Shown here one piece after another: positions 38,928 to 48,043 of a DNA stretch of 64,000 bases; the stretch's first letter is position 1; every line of letters starts with the position of its first letter. The DNA lies in assembly GCA_947302655.1 (NCBI GenBank), contig CAMYVW010000001.1:248001-312000 (forward strand), written 5' to 3'. This stretch comes from an uncultured Mycoplasmatota bacterium (GTDB taxonomy: Bacteria > Bacillota_I > Bacilli_A > RF39 > UBA660). Made by a program: the position numbers and the translations under genes. The notes beneath the pieces were generated by a model. The model did no database searches. It was not told where the DNA came from and worked only from the letters and a program-made list of their open reading frames with translations.

Positions 38928-39818
38928 ATGCCAGTAGTAATTACACTTTTAGTTATTGCTTTAGCATTAATAATTCCTAATATTAAAATCGTTCCTCAGG
39001 CTAGAGCATATGTTATTGAAAGACTAGGTTCTTATCATGATACTTGGTCTAATGGACTACATATTAAAATGCCATTTATTGATAGAGTATCAAATAAAGT
39101 TACATTAAAAGAAATAGTTAAAGATTTTGCACCACAACCAGTTATCACAAAAGATAATGTTACAATGCAAATTGATACAGTTGTTTATTTCCAAATAACT
39201 GATCCAAAACTATATACTTATGGAGTTGAATATCCAATTAGTGCAATTGAAAACTTAACAGCAACTACACTAAGAAATATTATTGGTGATCTAGAACTAG
39301 ACCAAACACTTACATCAAGAGATACAATTAACACTCAAATGCGTTCTATTTTGGATGAAGCAACGGATCCATGGGGAATTAAAGTTAACCGTGTAGAAGT
39401 TAAAAATATTATTCCACCAAGAGATATTCAAGAAGCTATGGAAAAACAAATGCGTGCTGAACGTGAAAGAAGAGAAAAAATTCTTCAAGCAGAAGGTGAA
39501 AAGAAATCATCTATTCTTATTGCTGAAGGTGAAAAAGAATCTGCTATTTTAAGAGCAGAAGCTCAAAAAGAATCACAAATTAAAATTGCTGAAGGTGAAG
39601 CAGAAGCTCTTCTTAAAATTAAAGAAGCAGAAGCTAAGGGTATTAAACTTTTAAAAGATGCTAAAGCTGATGCTGCTGTTCTTGCTTTAAAAAGTTATGA
39701 TACTATGAGCAAGATGGCTGATGGACAAGCAACAAAACTTATTATTCCATCAGATTTAAAAGGCATAGCAACTTTAGGAACAACTCTTGCTGAAGTTTTA
39801 GAAAAGAAAGAAAAATAG
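38928..39818 (+). CDS. SPFH/Band 7 domain (stomatin/QmcA-like) protein
   Basis: VPQARAYVIERLGSYHDTWSNGLHIKMPFIDRV; TLRNIIGDLELDQTLTSRDTIN. Confidence 0.92.
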   Translation: MPVVITLLVIALALIIPNIKIVPQARAYVIERLGSYHDTWSNGLHIKMPFIDRVSNKVTLKEIVKDFAPQPVITKDNVTMQIDTVVYFQITDPKLYTYGVEYPISAIENLTATTLRNIIGDLELDQTLTSRDTINTQMRSILDEATDPWGIKVNRVEVKNIIPPRDIQEAMEKQMRAERERREKILQAEGEKKSSILIAEGEKESAILRAEAQKESQIKIAEGEAEALLKIKEAEAKGIKLLKDAKADAAVLALKSYDTMSKMADGQATKLIIPSDLKGIATLGTTLAEVLEKKEK

Positions 39819-39925
39819 TCGAAAGACTATTTTTTTATTTGTCAATACCTCTGAAACATATTTTATTATTGCTTTACATATAATTTTATGGTAGTATTTT
39901 AATAGTTAAAAATAGTAAAAGGTGG

Positions 39926-40657
39926 TTGATAAAGATGATGGATTTTATTGATAATTTAGCAAACAATGATATATTTTTAACTTCATTAATTATTGTATTA
40001 GTAATATTAGTTATAACATTCTTTCTTGTTTTATTTTTAGGAGGAAAGAAAAACAAACCTAAAAATAATATAAAAGAAAATAAAACTGATGATATTTTTC
40101 CAACAGTTGAAGGCAATGATGTTGATTTTAATCATGAAGAATATGTTCAAGAAGCAACAAATGAATTTGAGCTTACTCCAGTTCAAGATGTTAAAGAAGT
40201 TCTATCAGAAGTTCAATTAGATAAAATTGAAGAATCTCCTGCATATCAAGTAGAGAATAATTCATTTAATGAAGAACCAGAAATGAGGAACTTTAGTTTT
40301 GATGAATTATCAAAAATGATATCTGATGAATTAGATAATATCGATAAAAAAGAAGAAGAGACTTCTGAAAATAATGAAACAATTAATAATGATGAACAAG
40401 ATTCATTTATAAATACATTTAAACAAGTTGAAACAGAACCTATTTCTGTTGAAGCAGAACCTGAACTTAATAGTACTACTTCATTTGATTCACTAATGAT
40501 TAATAAAGTCGTTGAGCCAGAAAAAAATGAAGATATTGTTCTTCCGAAACTTAAAGATGAAGAAACTACTTCAAATGAACCTATAATTAAAGATGAAGAA
40601 GTTCCTCTTTATGCTAGGTTTAATCACGAATCATTCGATTTAAAAGATAAAGATTAA
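39926..40657 (+). CDS. Hypothetical membrane-anchored acidic protein
   Basis: N-terminal TM helix then E/N/D-rich low-complexity tail; better start likely ATG at or after 39935. Confidence 0.6.
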   Translation: MIKMMDFIDNLANNDIFLTSLIIVLVILVITFFLVLFLGGKKNKPKNNIKENKTDDIFPTVEGNDVDFNHEEYVQEATNEFELTPVQDVKEVLSEVQLDKIEESPAYQVENNSFNEEPEMRNFSFDELSKMISDELDNIDKKEEETSENNETINNDEQDSFINTFKQVETEPISVEAEPELNSTTSFDSLMINKVVEPEKNEDIVLPKLKDEETTSNEPIIKDEEVPLYARFNHESFDLKDKD

Positions 40658-40718
40658 TTGTCAAGTCACCTTGCATTAATCTTTTTTTTAATGTTATAAT
40701 TTATAAAGGTGAATAGTA

Positions 40719-42632
40719 ATGGCAAAAGAAGCTAAATATGATGAGTCATCAATAAAAATTCTTGAAGGTTTAGAAGCTGTTAGAAAAAGACCTGGTATGT
40801 ATATTGGGTCTACTGATAAAAGAGGACTTCATCATTTAGTATGGGAAATTGTAGATAATTCTATTGATGAAATAATAAATGGATACGGTAATACCGTTAA
40901 AATATTAATGAGAAAAGATGGATCTATTACAGTTGCAGATAATGGCCGTGGTGTTCCAACTGGAAAACATGAATCAGGTAAATCAACTCCTGAAGTAATT
41001 TATACAGTACTTCATGCCGGTGGTAAATTTGAGGAAGGAAACTATAAAGTTTCTGGAGGCCTTCATGGTGTTGGTGGATCTGTTGTTAATGCTTTATCTA
41101 AAAAAATGGATGTAACTATTTATCGTGATGGTAAAATAGCTAATATTAGATTTATTGATGGTGGTAAAGTTGAAAGCCCACTTAAATATATTGGAGAAAC
41201 AAAAAAAACTGGTACAGTTGTAACATTCTTACCAGATTATGATATCTTTAAAAACTGCGATTTTTCATTTACAACTATATGTGAAAGAATGCAAGAAAGT
41301 GCATTTCTTTTGTCTGGTTTAATTGTAGAAATAGCAGATGAAAAAACAGGTAGAGAAGCTAAATTCCATTATGAAAATGGCCTTATTAATTTTGTTGAAT
41401 ACATTAATGAAAATAAAAAAGCCTTACACAAAGTAATTAATTTTAGTGGTCAAAAAGAAGGAATCGAAGTAGAAATTGCGATGCAATACTCTGATTCTTA
41501 CTCAGAAAATATTTTGTCATTTGTTAATAATGTTAAAACAATTGATGGTGGTAGCCATGAAGTCGGTTTTAAAACTGGTATAACTAAAGCATTTAATGAT
41601 TATGCAAAAGCTAATAATTTAATTAAAACTAAAGATGGTTCATTTGATGGAGCTGATGTAAGAGAAGGTTTATCAGCAATTGTAAATTTAAGAATACCTG
41701 AAAATTTATTACAATTTGAAGGTCAAACTAAAGGTAAACTTGGTACACCAGAAGCAAGAAGTATAACTGAATCAATTACTTATGACAATTTAAAATTCTT
41801 CTTAGAGGAAAATAAAGAAATAGCTTTAACAATTATTGAAAAAGCTAGTAAGAGTAAACTTGCAAGAGAAGCAGCAAGAAAAGCAAGAGAAGCAGCTAGA
41901 GCTGGAAAAGGAAAAGATAAAAAAGAAAAGATTTTATCCGGTAAACTTGCTAAAGCTACAGGCAAAGATAGTAAAATAAATGAACTATTCTTAGTTGAGG
42001 GAGATTCAGCAGGTGGTTCTGCTAAAACTGGTAGAAACAGAGAAACTCAAGCAATACTACCACTTCGTGGTAAAGTTTTAAACTGTGAAAAAGCATCTTC
42101 AAATGATATAAATTCAAATGAAGAATTAAATACACTTACTTATGCAATAGGAGCTGGTATTGGACCTGATTTTGATCCAAAAGATAGTAATTATGGAAAA
42201 GTAATAATCATGACCGATGCCGATGATGATGGAGCTCACATTCAAATATTACTTTTAACATTCTTCTATAGATTTATGAGACCACTCATTGAAGAAGGCA
42301 TGCTATATATAGCAAATCCTCCTTTATATGCTCTAGACTTTGGTAAATCTAAAGAATATGTTGCAACAGATGAAGAACTTGAAGAAAAGAAAAAAACTGT
42401 TAAAGGTTCTTATAAAGTTCAAAGATTTAAAGGTCTAGGTGAAATGGATGCTGATGAACTATATGAAACAACTATGAATCCATTAACGAGAAGTTTAATA
42501 AAAGTATCTATTACTGATGCAGCCCTTGCAGAAAAAAGAGTATCTGTTTTAATGGGTGATAAAGTAGAACCTAGAAAAGAATGGATTGAAGAGAATGTTG
42601 ACTTCTCTTTAGAAGACGATTTTAGGAGGTAA
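40719..42632 (+). CDS. parE: DNA topoisomerase IV subunit B
   Basis: GLEAVRKRPGMYIGSTDKRGLHHLVWEIVDNSIDE; LVEGDSAGGSAKTGRNRETQAILPLRGKVLN; paired with parC. Confidence 0.94.
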   Translation: MAKEAKYDESSIKILEGLEAVRKRPGMYIGSTDKRGLHHLVWEIVDNSIDEIINGYGNTVKILMRKDGSITVADNGRGVPTGKHESGKSTPEVIYTVLHAGGKFEEGNYKVSGGLHGVGGSVVNALSKKMDVTIYRDGKIANIRFIDGGKVESPLKYIGETKKTGTVVTFLPDYDIFKNCDFSFTTICERMQESAFLLSGLIVEIADEKTGREAKFHYENGLINFVEYINENKKALHKVINFSGQKEGIEVEIAMQYSDSYSENILSFVNNVKTIDGGSHEVGFKTGITKAFNDYAKANNLIKTKDGSFDGADVREGLSAIVNLRIPENLLQFEGQTKGKLGTPEARSITESITYDNLKFFLEENKEIALTIIEKASKSKLAREAARKAREAARAGKGKDKKEKILSGKLAKATGKDSKINELFLVEGDSAGGSAKTGRNRETQAILPLRGKVLNCEKASSNDINSNEELNTLTYAIGAGIGPDFDPKDSNYGKVIIMTDADDDGAHIQILLLTFFYRFMRPLIEEGMLYIANPPLYALDFGKSKEYVATDEELEEKKKTVKGSYKVQRFKGLGEMDADELYETTMNPLTRSLIKVSITDAALAEKRVSVLMGDKVEPRKEWIEENVDFSLEDDFRR

Positions 42633-42638
42633 TTATAT

Positions 42639-45176
42639 ATGGCAAATAAAGTAGAACAAAATATTATTGAAAAAATATATGATTATACTCTTGAAGATAT
42701 AATGGGTGATAGATTTGGTAGATATTCTAAATCTATCATTCAAGATAGAGCATTACCAGATGTAAGAGATGGTTTAAAGCCAGTTCAAAGACGTATTTTA
42801 TATACAATGTGGGAAGATAAAAATACTTTTGATAAGCCATACAGAAAATGTGCAAAAGCAGTTGGTGATGTTATGGGTAAATATCACCCACATGGTGATT
42901 CATCAATATATGGTGCAATGATAAACATGTCTCAAAGATGGAAAATGAGAGAAATGTTTATTGATATACATGGTAATAATGGATCTATAGATGGTGATGG
43001 ACCTGCTGCATATCGTTATACTGAAACAAGACTTACAAAACTTGCTGGTGTTATGCTTAAATATATTGAACGTGATTCAGTAGAAATGGCACTTAATTAT
43101 TCAGATGATTATCTAGAACCTACTGTACTTCCAGCAAACTTTCCAAACCTTTTAGTTAATGGTTCTCAAGGTATATCTGCAGGCTACGCAACTAATATAC
43201 CTCCTCATAATATAACTGAAGTAATTGATGCATCAATTCACAGAATTGATAATCCCACTTGTAGACTTGATACCATACTTAATATAGTTAAAGGGCCGGA
43301 TTTTCCAACTGGTGGAGTAATTGAAGGAAAAGATGGTTTAAGACAAGCTTATGAAACAGGTAAAGGTAAAGTAGTTGTTAAAGCTAAAACAGAAATAGTT
43401 AAGGATAAAAAAGGTCATAGAATTATTATTCATGAAATACCTTATGATGTTTTAAAAGAACCTCTAAGAAAGAAAATAGAAGATATTAAAATAGATAAAA
43501 AAGTTGAAGGCATAGTTGATGTTAGAGATGAATCTGACAAAGAAAATATGGCTAAACTTGTTATTGAACTTAAAAAAGATGCTAATGCAGAACTTATTTT
43601 AAATTATCTATTTAAAAATACAGATTTACAAATTAACTATAACTTTAATATGGTTGCTATTTGTGATAGAAGACCTAAACAATTAGGACTTCTAGAAATA
43701 CTAGATGCTTTTATAGCTCATCAAAAAGAAGTTATTTTGAGAAGAACTAGATATGATCTTAAAAAAGCTGAAGAAAGACTACATATAGTTGAAGGTTTCT
43801 TAAAAGCTGTAGATATTTTAGATGAAGTAATTAAATTAATTCGTGCATCTAAAAATAGAGCAGACTGTATTGAAAATTTAGTTAAAGAATTTAAATTTAC
43901 TGAAGTTCAAGCAACAGCTATTGTTGATATGAGACTTTATAAGTTATCTAATACTGATGTTAACTTACTTTTAGAAGAACAAGGAAACCTTCAAAAAATG
44001 ATAGAGTTCTTAAATAGTATTTTAAATAACGAATCTATTTTAAAAACACAAATGAAAAAAGAACTTAATGAAATCAAAAAAGAATATGGTAACGATCGAA
44101 GAACAGAAATTAGGGATGAAATATCTGAAATTAAAATAGATATGAAAGATATGATTCCTAAAGAAAATACTATTGTAGTTGTTACTAAAGAAGGTTACAT
44201 AAAAAGAGTTTCGCCTAAATCATATACTGATGAAGAAGAAACAGTTATGAAGCCTGGTGACTATGTAATAGGTTTATATGATACAACAACGCTTAATAAC
44301 ATAATGGTATTTACTAATTTAGGTAGATATTGCTTTATACCAGTACATTTAATTCCTGAATGTAAGTGGAAAGAATTAGGTAAACATATTAATAATGTTT
44401 GTATGTTATCACCTGATGAAAAAGTTATTTCATCAGTTATATATGATAATGATAACTCTATACTTGTTCTTGCAACTAAACAAGGAATGGTTAAAAAAGT
44501 ACTTTATAAAGACTTTGTTGTATCAAGATATTCTAAACCACTTACTGCAATGAAGTTAAAAGATGATAAAGATGAACTTGTATCAGCATTTAAAACAAAT
44601 AATGATTCAAATGTTATTATGGTATCTAAAAATGGATATTATGTTAAATACAGTTTAGATGAAGTACCTGTAATAGGTCCTAAAGGATCAGGTGTTAAAG
44701 GTATTAATTTAAAAGATGATGAACTGGTATCTTTATCTGTAATTAAAGATAATGATGAATACTTAAATATAGCAACTAATAATAAAACAGCTAAAAGAAT
44801 TAAGTTAAGTGATCTATATATGATGAGCAGAGCTAAAAAAGGTCTTCTATTAATGAAGAAAGTTAAAACTCAAGATTATCATGTTATAGATGCATTTACA
44901 TCTGAATCAAGAGATGACATATGCATAAAATCAGATAGTGAAATAAGAATGATTAAAAATAGTGATATAGCCATAATGGATACCCAGTCAACTGGATCAT
45001 CTATATCTAAATATATGGTTGATAAAGTATACATTAAAGCTAATATCATAAAGCAAAAAGATATAGTTATTAATGATTCTGAAGAAGATGACGTAATTAT
45101 TTCTTCTGAACCAGTAATGAAAGAAGAAGTAAAAGAATTTACTTTAGATGATTTTATTGATGATTTTAAAATCTAG
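42639..45176 (+). CDS. parC: DNA topoisomerase IV subunit A
   Basis: ALPDVRDGLKPVQRRILYTM; GKYHPHGDSSIYGAMI; AAYRYTETRL. Confidence 0.95.
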   Translation: MANKVEQNIIEKIYDYTLEDIMGDRFGRYSKSIIQDRALPDVRDGLKPVQRRILYTMWEDKNTFDKPYRKCAKAVGDVMGKYHPHGDSSIYGAMINMSQRWKMREMFIDIHGNNGSIDGDGPAAYRYTETRLTKLAGVMLKYIERDSVEMALNYSDDYLEPTVLPANFPNLLVNGSQGISAGYATNIPPHNITEVIDASIHRIDNPTCRLDTILNIVKGPDFPTGGVIEGKDGLRQAYETGKGKVVVKAKTEIVKDKKGHRIIIHEIPYDVLKEPLRKKIEDIKIDKKVEGIVDVRDESDKENMAKLVIELKKDANAELILNYLFKNTDLQINYNFNMVAICDRRPKQLGLLEILDAFIAHQKEVILRRTRYDLKKAEERLHIVEGFLKAVDILDEVIKLIRASKNRADCIENLVKEFKFTEVQATAIVDMRLYKLSNTDVNLLLEEQGNLQKMIEFLNSILNNESILKTQMKKELNEIKKEYGNDRRTEIRDEISEIKIDMKDMIPKENTIVVVTKEGYIKRVSPKSYTDEEETVMKPGDYVIGLYDTTTLNNIMVFTNLGRYCFIPVHLIPECKWKELGKHINNVCMLSPDEKVISSVIYDNDNSILVLATKQGMVKKVLYKDFVVSRYSKPLTAMKLKDDKDELVSAFKTNNDSNVIMVSKNGYYVKYSLDEVPVIGPKGSGVKGINLKDDELVSLSVIKDNDEYLNIATNNKTAKRIKLSDLYMMSRAKKGLLLMKKVKTQDYHVIDAFTSESRDDICIKSDSEIRMIKNSDIAIMDTQSTGSSISKYMVDKVYIKANIIKQKDIVINDSEEDDVIISSEPVMKEEVKEFTLDDFIDDFKI

Positions 45177-45181
45177 TCTTA

Positions 45182-45223
45182 AAAATCACTTTATTAAATA
45201 ATATTTAATAAGGTGATTTTTTT
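45182..45223 (+). terminator. 17-bp hairpin with T-tract after parC, overlapping the next gene's SD
   Basis: AAAATCACTTTATTAAA-taata-TTTAATAAGGTGATTTTTTT immediately before ATG 45224. Confidence 0.7.
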
Positions 45224-45574
45224 ATGGATAAAAAAGAAGATTTTAAGAATTTTGTTAAGAGTAATCCTAAGTTAGTAAGTTATATTAAAAATAATGATAA
45301 TAGTGTACAAAAGTTATATGAAGTATATGATTTATATGGAGAAGATGACAAGGTATGGGATGAATACTTAAAAGAAGATAACAGAGGTCTTAATTTGAAT
45401 AATATTACAGATATTGTTAAAAATATAGATATGAACTCTATTAAAGGTCATATTGATACGGCTCAAAAAGCTTTAAGTATAGTTCAGGAATTAACTGGCA
45501 AAGTAGGTGACGGTGTAAAAGCTATTAAAAAACCATTGGCACCTAAACCAATTGATAAATTCTTTGAGGATTAA
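45224..45574 (+). CDS. YlbD-like (putative spore coat) protein
   Basis: FKNFVKSNPKLVSYIKNNDNSVQKLYEVYDLYGEDDKVWDEY; followed by a YlbE-like ORF. Confidence 0.65.
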   Translation: MDKKEDFKNFVKSNPKLVSYIKNNDNSVQKLYEVYDLYGEDDKVWDEYLKEDNRGLNLNNITDIVKNIDMNSIKGHIDTAQKALSIVQELTGKVGDGVKAIKKPLAPKPIDKFFED

Positions 45575-45579
45575 TAATT

Positions 45580-45801
45580 ATGGATGGAGAAATTATAAAA
45601 CATTTATTTGAAAAGAAAGAATATTATGAATACTTAAAAGAAAATAGTGAATGGATAAAAATATTAAAAAGGAATAAATATCGATATAAAGATTTTCTTA
45701 ATTTTGTGAAAAAGAAATATAAATTAAGAACACAAGATAAAATAAATAATGCTTTAAATAAAGCTAGTATGTTAAGCGAAGTGTTAAGTAATATTAAATA
45801 A
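45580..45801 (+). CDS. YlbE-like protein
   Basis: HLFEKKEYYEYLKENSEWIKILKRNKYRYKDF; adjacent to YlbD-like gene. Confidence 0.6.
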   Translation: MDGEIIKHLFEKKEYYEYLKENSEWIKILKRNKYRYKDFLNFVKKKYKLRTQDKINNALNKASMLSEVLSNIK

Positions 45802-45873
45802 TAATAAATATGATTGATTTATATTTTTTTCCAAGGTATAATGAGGTTATAAAATAGGAAGAGGGAGAAGAGA

Positions 45874-46332
45874 TTGAAAAATAATAAGAAAGGTTTTACA
45901 TTAGTAGAACTACTTGCAGTTATCGTAATCTTAGCCGTTGTTATCTTAATCGCTGTTACAGCAGTTATTCCAAGAATGAGAAATGCTAAAAAGAGTGCAT
46001 TCAAGGATGAAGCTCTTGCATTCGTAAAAGCTGCTGAAGAAGCTTATGTATCTACTCAAATGGAAAGTTCAACTGGAACTGGTACTACTTGTTTCACTGT
46101 TGCAACGTTAACTGATGCTAATAATGGTTACATCGAACTAAAAGGTGGTAAGTCATACGCTGGTAAAATAGTTCTTAACTCAACAGGTGTAGTTACTGGA
46201 GTTTACCTAGAAGATTCAACAAATAGCTATGTAATAACAAACGCTAGTTATAATTCAAACAAAACTTTAACTGTACTTGCTAGTGGCGATACTGGATATG
46301 TAGCATTAACATCTGCACAAAAAGCTTGCTAG
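45874..46332 (+). CDS. Short type IV pilin-like protein 1
   Basis: KKGFTLVELLAVIVILAVVILIAVTAVIPRMRNAKKSAF; TTG start at 45874 preceded by GAGGGAGAAGAG. Confidence 0.87.
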   Translation: MKNNKKGFTLVELLAVIVILAVVILIAVTAVIPRMRNAKKSAFKDEALAFVKAAEEAYVSTQMESSTGTGTTCFTVATLTDANNGYIELKGGKSYAGKIVLNSTGVVTGVYLEDSTNSYVITNASYNSNKTLTVLASGDTGYVALTSAQKAC

Positions 46333-46371
46333 TTAATATTAGTTTACAGAAATAAGAAGGAGAATATTCAA

Positions 46372-46791
46372 ATGAAAAATAATAAAAAAGGTTTTACATT
46401 AGTTGAATTACTTGCAGTTATCGTAATCTTAGCTGTTGTAATTTTAATCGCTGTTACTGCTGTTGTTCCAAGAATGAATAATGCAAAAATGAATGCTTTT
46501 GCTGATGAAGCATTAGCTTATATTAAAGCTGCACAAGAATATGCAGTTGCTCAACAAGCAGATGGATCTGCTGCACCTACTTGTATTTTAATAAGTAGTT
46601 TAAATGGTACTTATATTGACAAAAAAGGTGAAACTTATACAGGTGTTGTAGAAAATGATTCTGGAACATGGAAAATTTATATTAAAGGTACTAAATACAT
46701 GATAAATGGTAAATCATCACCATTTACTGTATCTGGAAATAATCCATCAGTTGTTGCTGCTGGTACTTTAAGTAAAACATCTTGTAGTTAA
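46372..46791 (+). CDS. Short type IV pilin-like protein 2
   Basis: MKNNKKGFTLVELLAVIVILAVVILIAVTAVVPRMNNAK; RBS AAGGAG. Confidence 0.88.
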   Translation: MKNNKKGFTLVELLAVIVILAVVILIAVTAVVPRMNNAKMNAFADEALAYIKAAQEYAVAQQADGSAAPTCILISSLNGTYIDKKGETYTGVVENDSGTWKIYIKGTKYMINGKSSPFTVSGNNPSVVAAGTLSKTSCS

Positions 46792-46804
46792 TAGATAGTA
46801 AATA

Positions 46805-46832
46805 AAGAATGCACATTGTGCATTCTTTTTTT
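46805..46832 (+). terminator. Terminator after short pilins
   Basis: AAGAATGCACATTGTGCATTCTTTTTTT. Confidence 0.8.
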
Positions 46833-46865
46833 ATTGATATGATATAATGTTTATAGGTGGTAAAA

Positions 46866-47738
46866 ATGATTATAGGATCTCATGTATCTTTTGGTGAAGA
46901 ACAACTTTTTGGTTCATTAAAAGAAGCTATTAGTTATAATGCAAATGCTTTAATGTTTTATACTGGAGCACCTCAAAATACTATTAGAAAACCAATAAAT
47001 AAGGATTATTTTGATAAAGCTATTGCTTTAGCTAAATCAAATAATATAGAGTTTAAAAATATTGTTTGTCATGCTCCATATATTATTAATTTAGCAAATA
47101 GAAAAGAACCTGAAAAATGGGATTTTAGTATTAACTTTTTGATTCAAGAGTTAAATAGATGTTTAGAACTAGGTGTAGATAAAATAGTAGTTCATCCAGG
47201 TTCTAGCGTAGGTATTACTCAAGAAGAAGGTATTAATAATATAATTGATGCCTTAAATATAATCTTAAATAAAACCAAAGATGTTAATATTTTAATTGAA
47301 ACTATGGCTGGAAAAGGAAATGAATGTGGAAGAAACATTGATCAAGTTGCTAATATAGTTAATACTATAAATAGTGATAGACTTTGTGTATGTGTTGATA
47401 CATGCCACATTAATGATGCTGGTTATGATGTAAATAGTTTTGATAAATATTTAGATGAGTTTGATCAAAAAATAGGAATAGATAAAATAAAATGTATTCA
47501 TATAAATGATAGTAAGAATGAATTAGGATCTCATAAAGATAGACATGAAAATATAGGTTTTGGAACAATAGGTTTTGATGCTTTATATAATGTTTTAATA
47601 AATAAAAGATTAGAAAATATTCCTAAAATATTAGAAACTCCATATATAGAAATAGATGCAAAAACAAAAAAACCTCCATATAAGGAGGAAATTGAGATGT
47701 TAAAAGAAGGAGTATTTAACCCTAATTTATTTAAATAA
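46866..47738 (+). CDS. nfo: Endonuclease IV
   Basis: IGSHVSF; VVHPGSSVG; VCVDTCHINDAGYD; HINDSKNELGSHKDRHENIGFG; ATG at 46866. Confidence 0.95.
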   Translation: MIIGSHVSFGEEQLFGSLKEAISYNANALMFYTGAPQNTIRKPINKDYFDKAIALAKSNNIEFKNIVCHAPYIINLANRKEPEKWDFSINFLIQELNRCLELGVDKIVVHPGSSVGITQEEGINNIIDALNIILNKTKDVNILIETMAGKGNECGRNIDQVANIVNTINSDRLCVCVDTCHINDAGYDVNSFDKYLDEFDQKIGIDKIKCIHINDSKNELGSHKDRHENIGFGTIGFDALYNVLINKRLENIPKILETPYIEIDAKTKKPPYKEEIEMLKEGVFNPNLFK

Positions 47739-47991
47739 ACATACGATACTTTGAATAATACTCTTTAAATAATTCATTTATTTTAATAAAGTTTTCTTCA
47801 CTATATTTATCTTTATAACGATTTAAATTTAGTATATTGGGATTAGATAATATCTTATCCCAATTTTTTTTAATAAAATCATAAGTAAATGTTAATTCAT
47901 CTTCACTTAAAGAAATGTTTTTCTTTAAAGCAAATGAATTAACATCTTCTTTAGTTATTTTATTCATATATCTTTCTATAAGACTATACAT
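47731..47991 (-). CDS. DUF2624 (YqfT)-like protein
   Basis: NKITKEDVNSFALKKNISLSEDELTFTYDFIKKNWDKIL; adjacent to nfo as in Bacillus. Confidence 0.6.
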   Translation of the reverse strand: MYSLIERYMNKITKEDVNSFALKKNISLSEDELTFTYDFIKKNWDKILSNPNILNLNRYKDKYSEENFIKINELFKEYYSKYRMFI

Positions 47992-48043
47992 ATTTCTTCA
48001 CCTAATATATAGTATGAATAATTAGATTTTATGAATACTAATA

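Noticed and set aside
41780-41965. Minus-strand Ala/Leu-rich ORF inside parE
   Set aside because: Antisense of the Lys/Ala-rich KLAREAARKAREAARAGKGKDKKEK segment.
40719-45176. GyrB/GyrA assignment for the topoisomerase pair
   Set aside because: Sequence features and the parE-parC pairing fit topoisomerase IV better; a gyrase pair would need to be found elsewhere to confirm.
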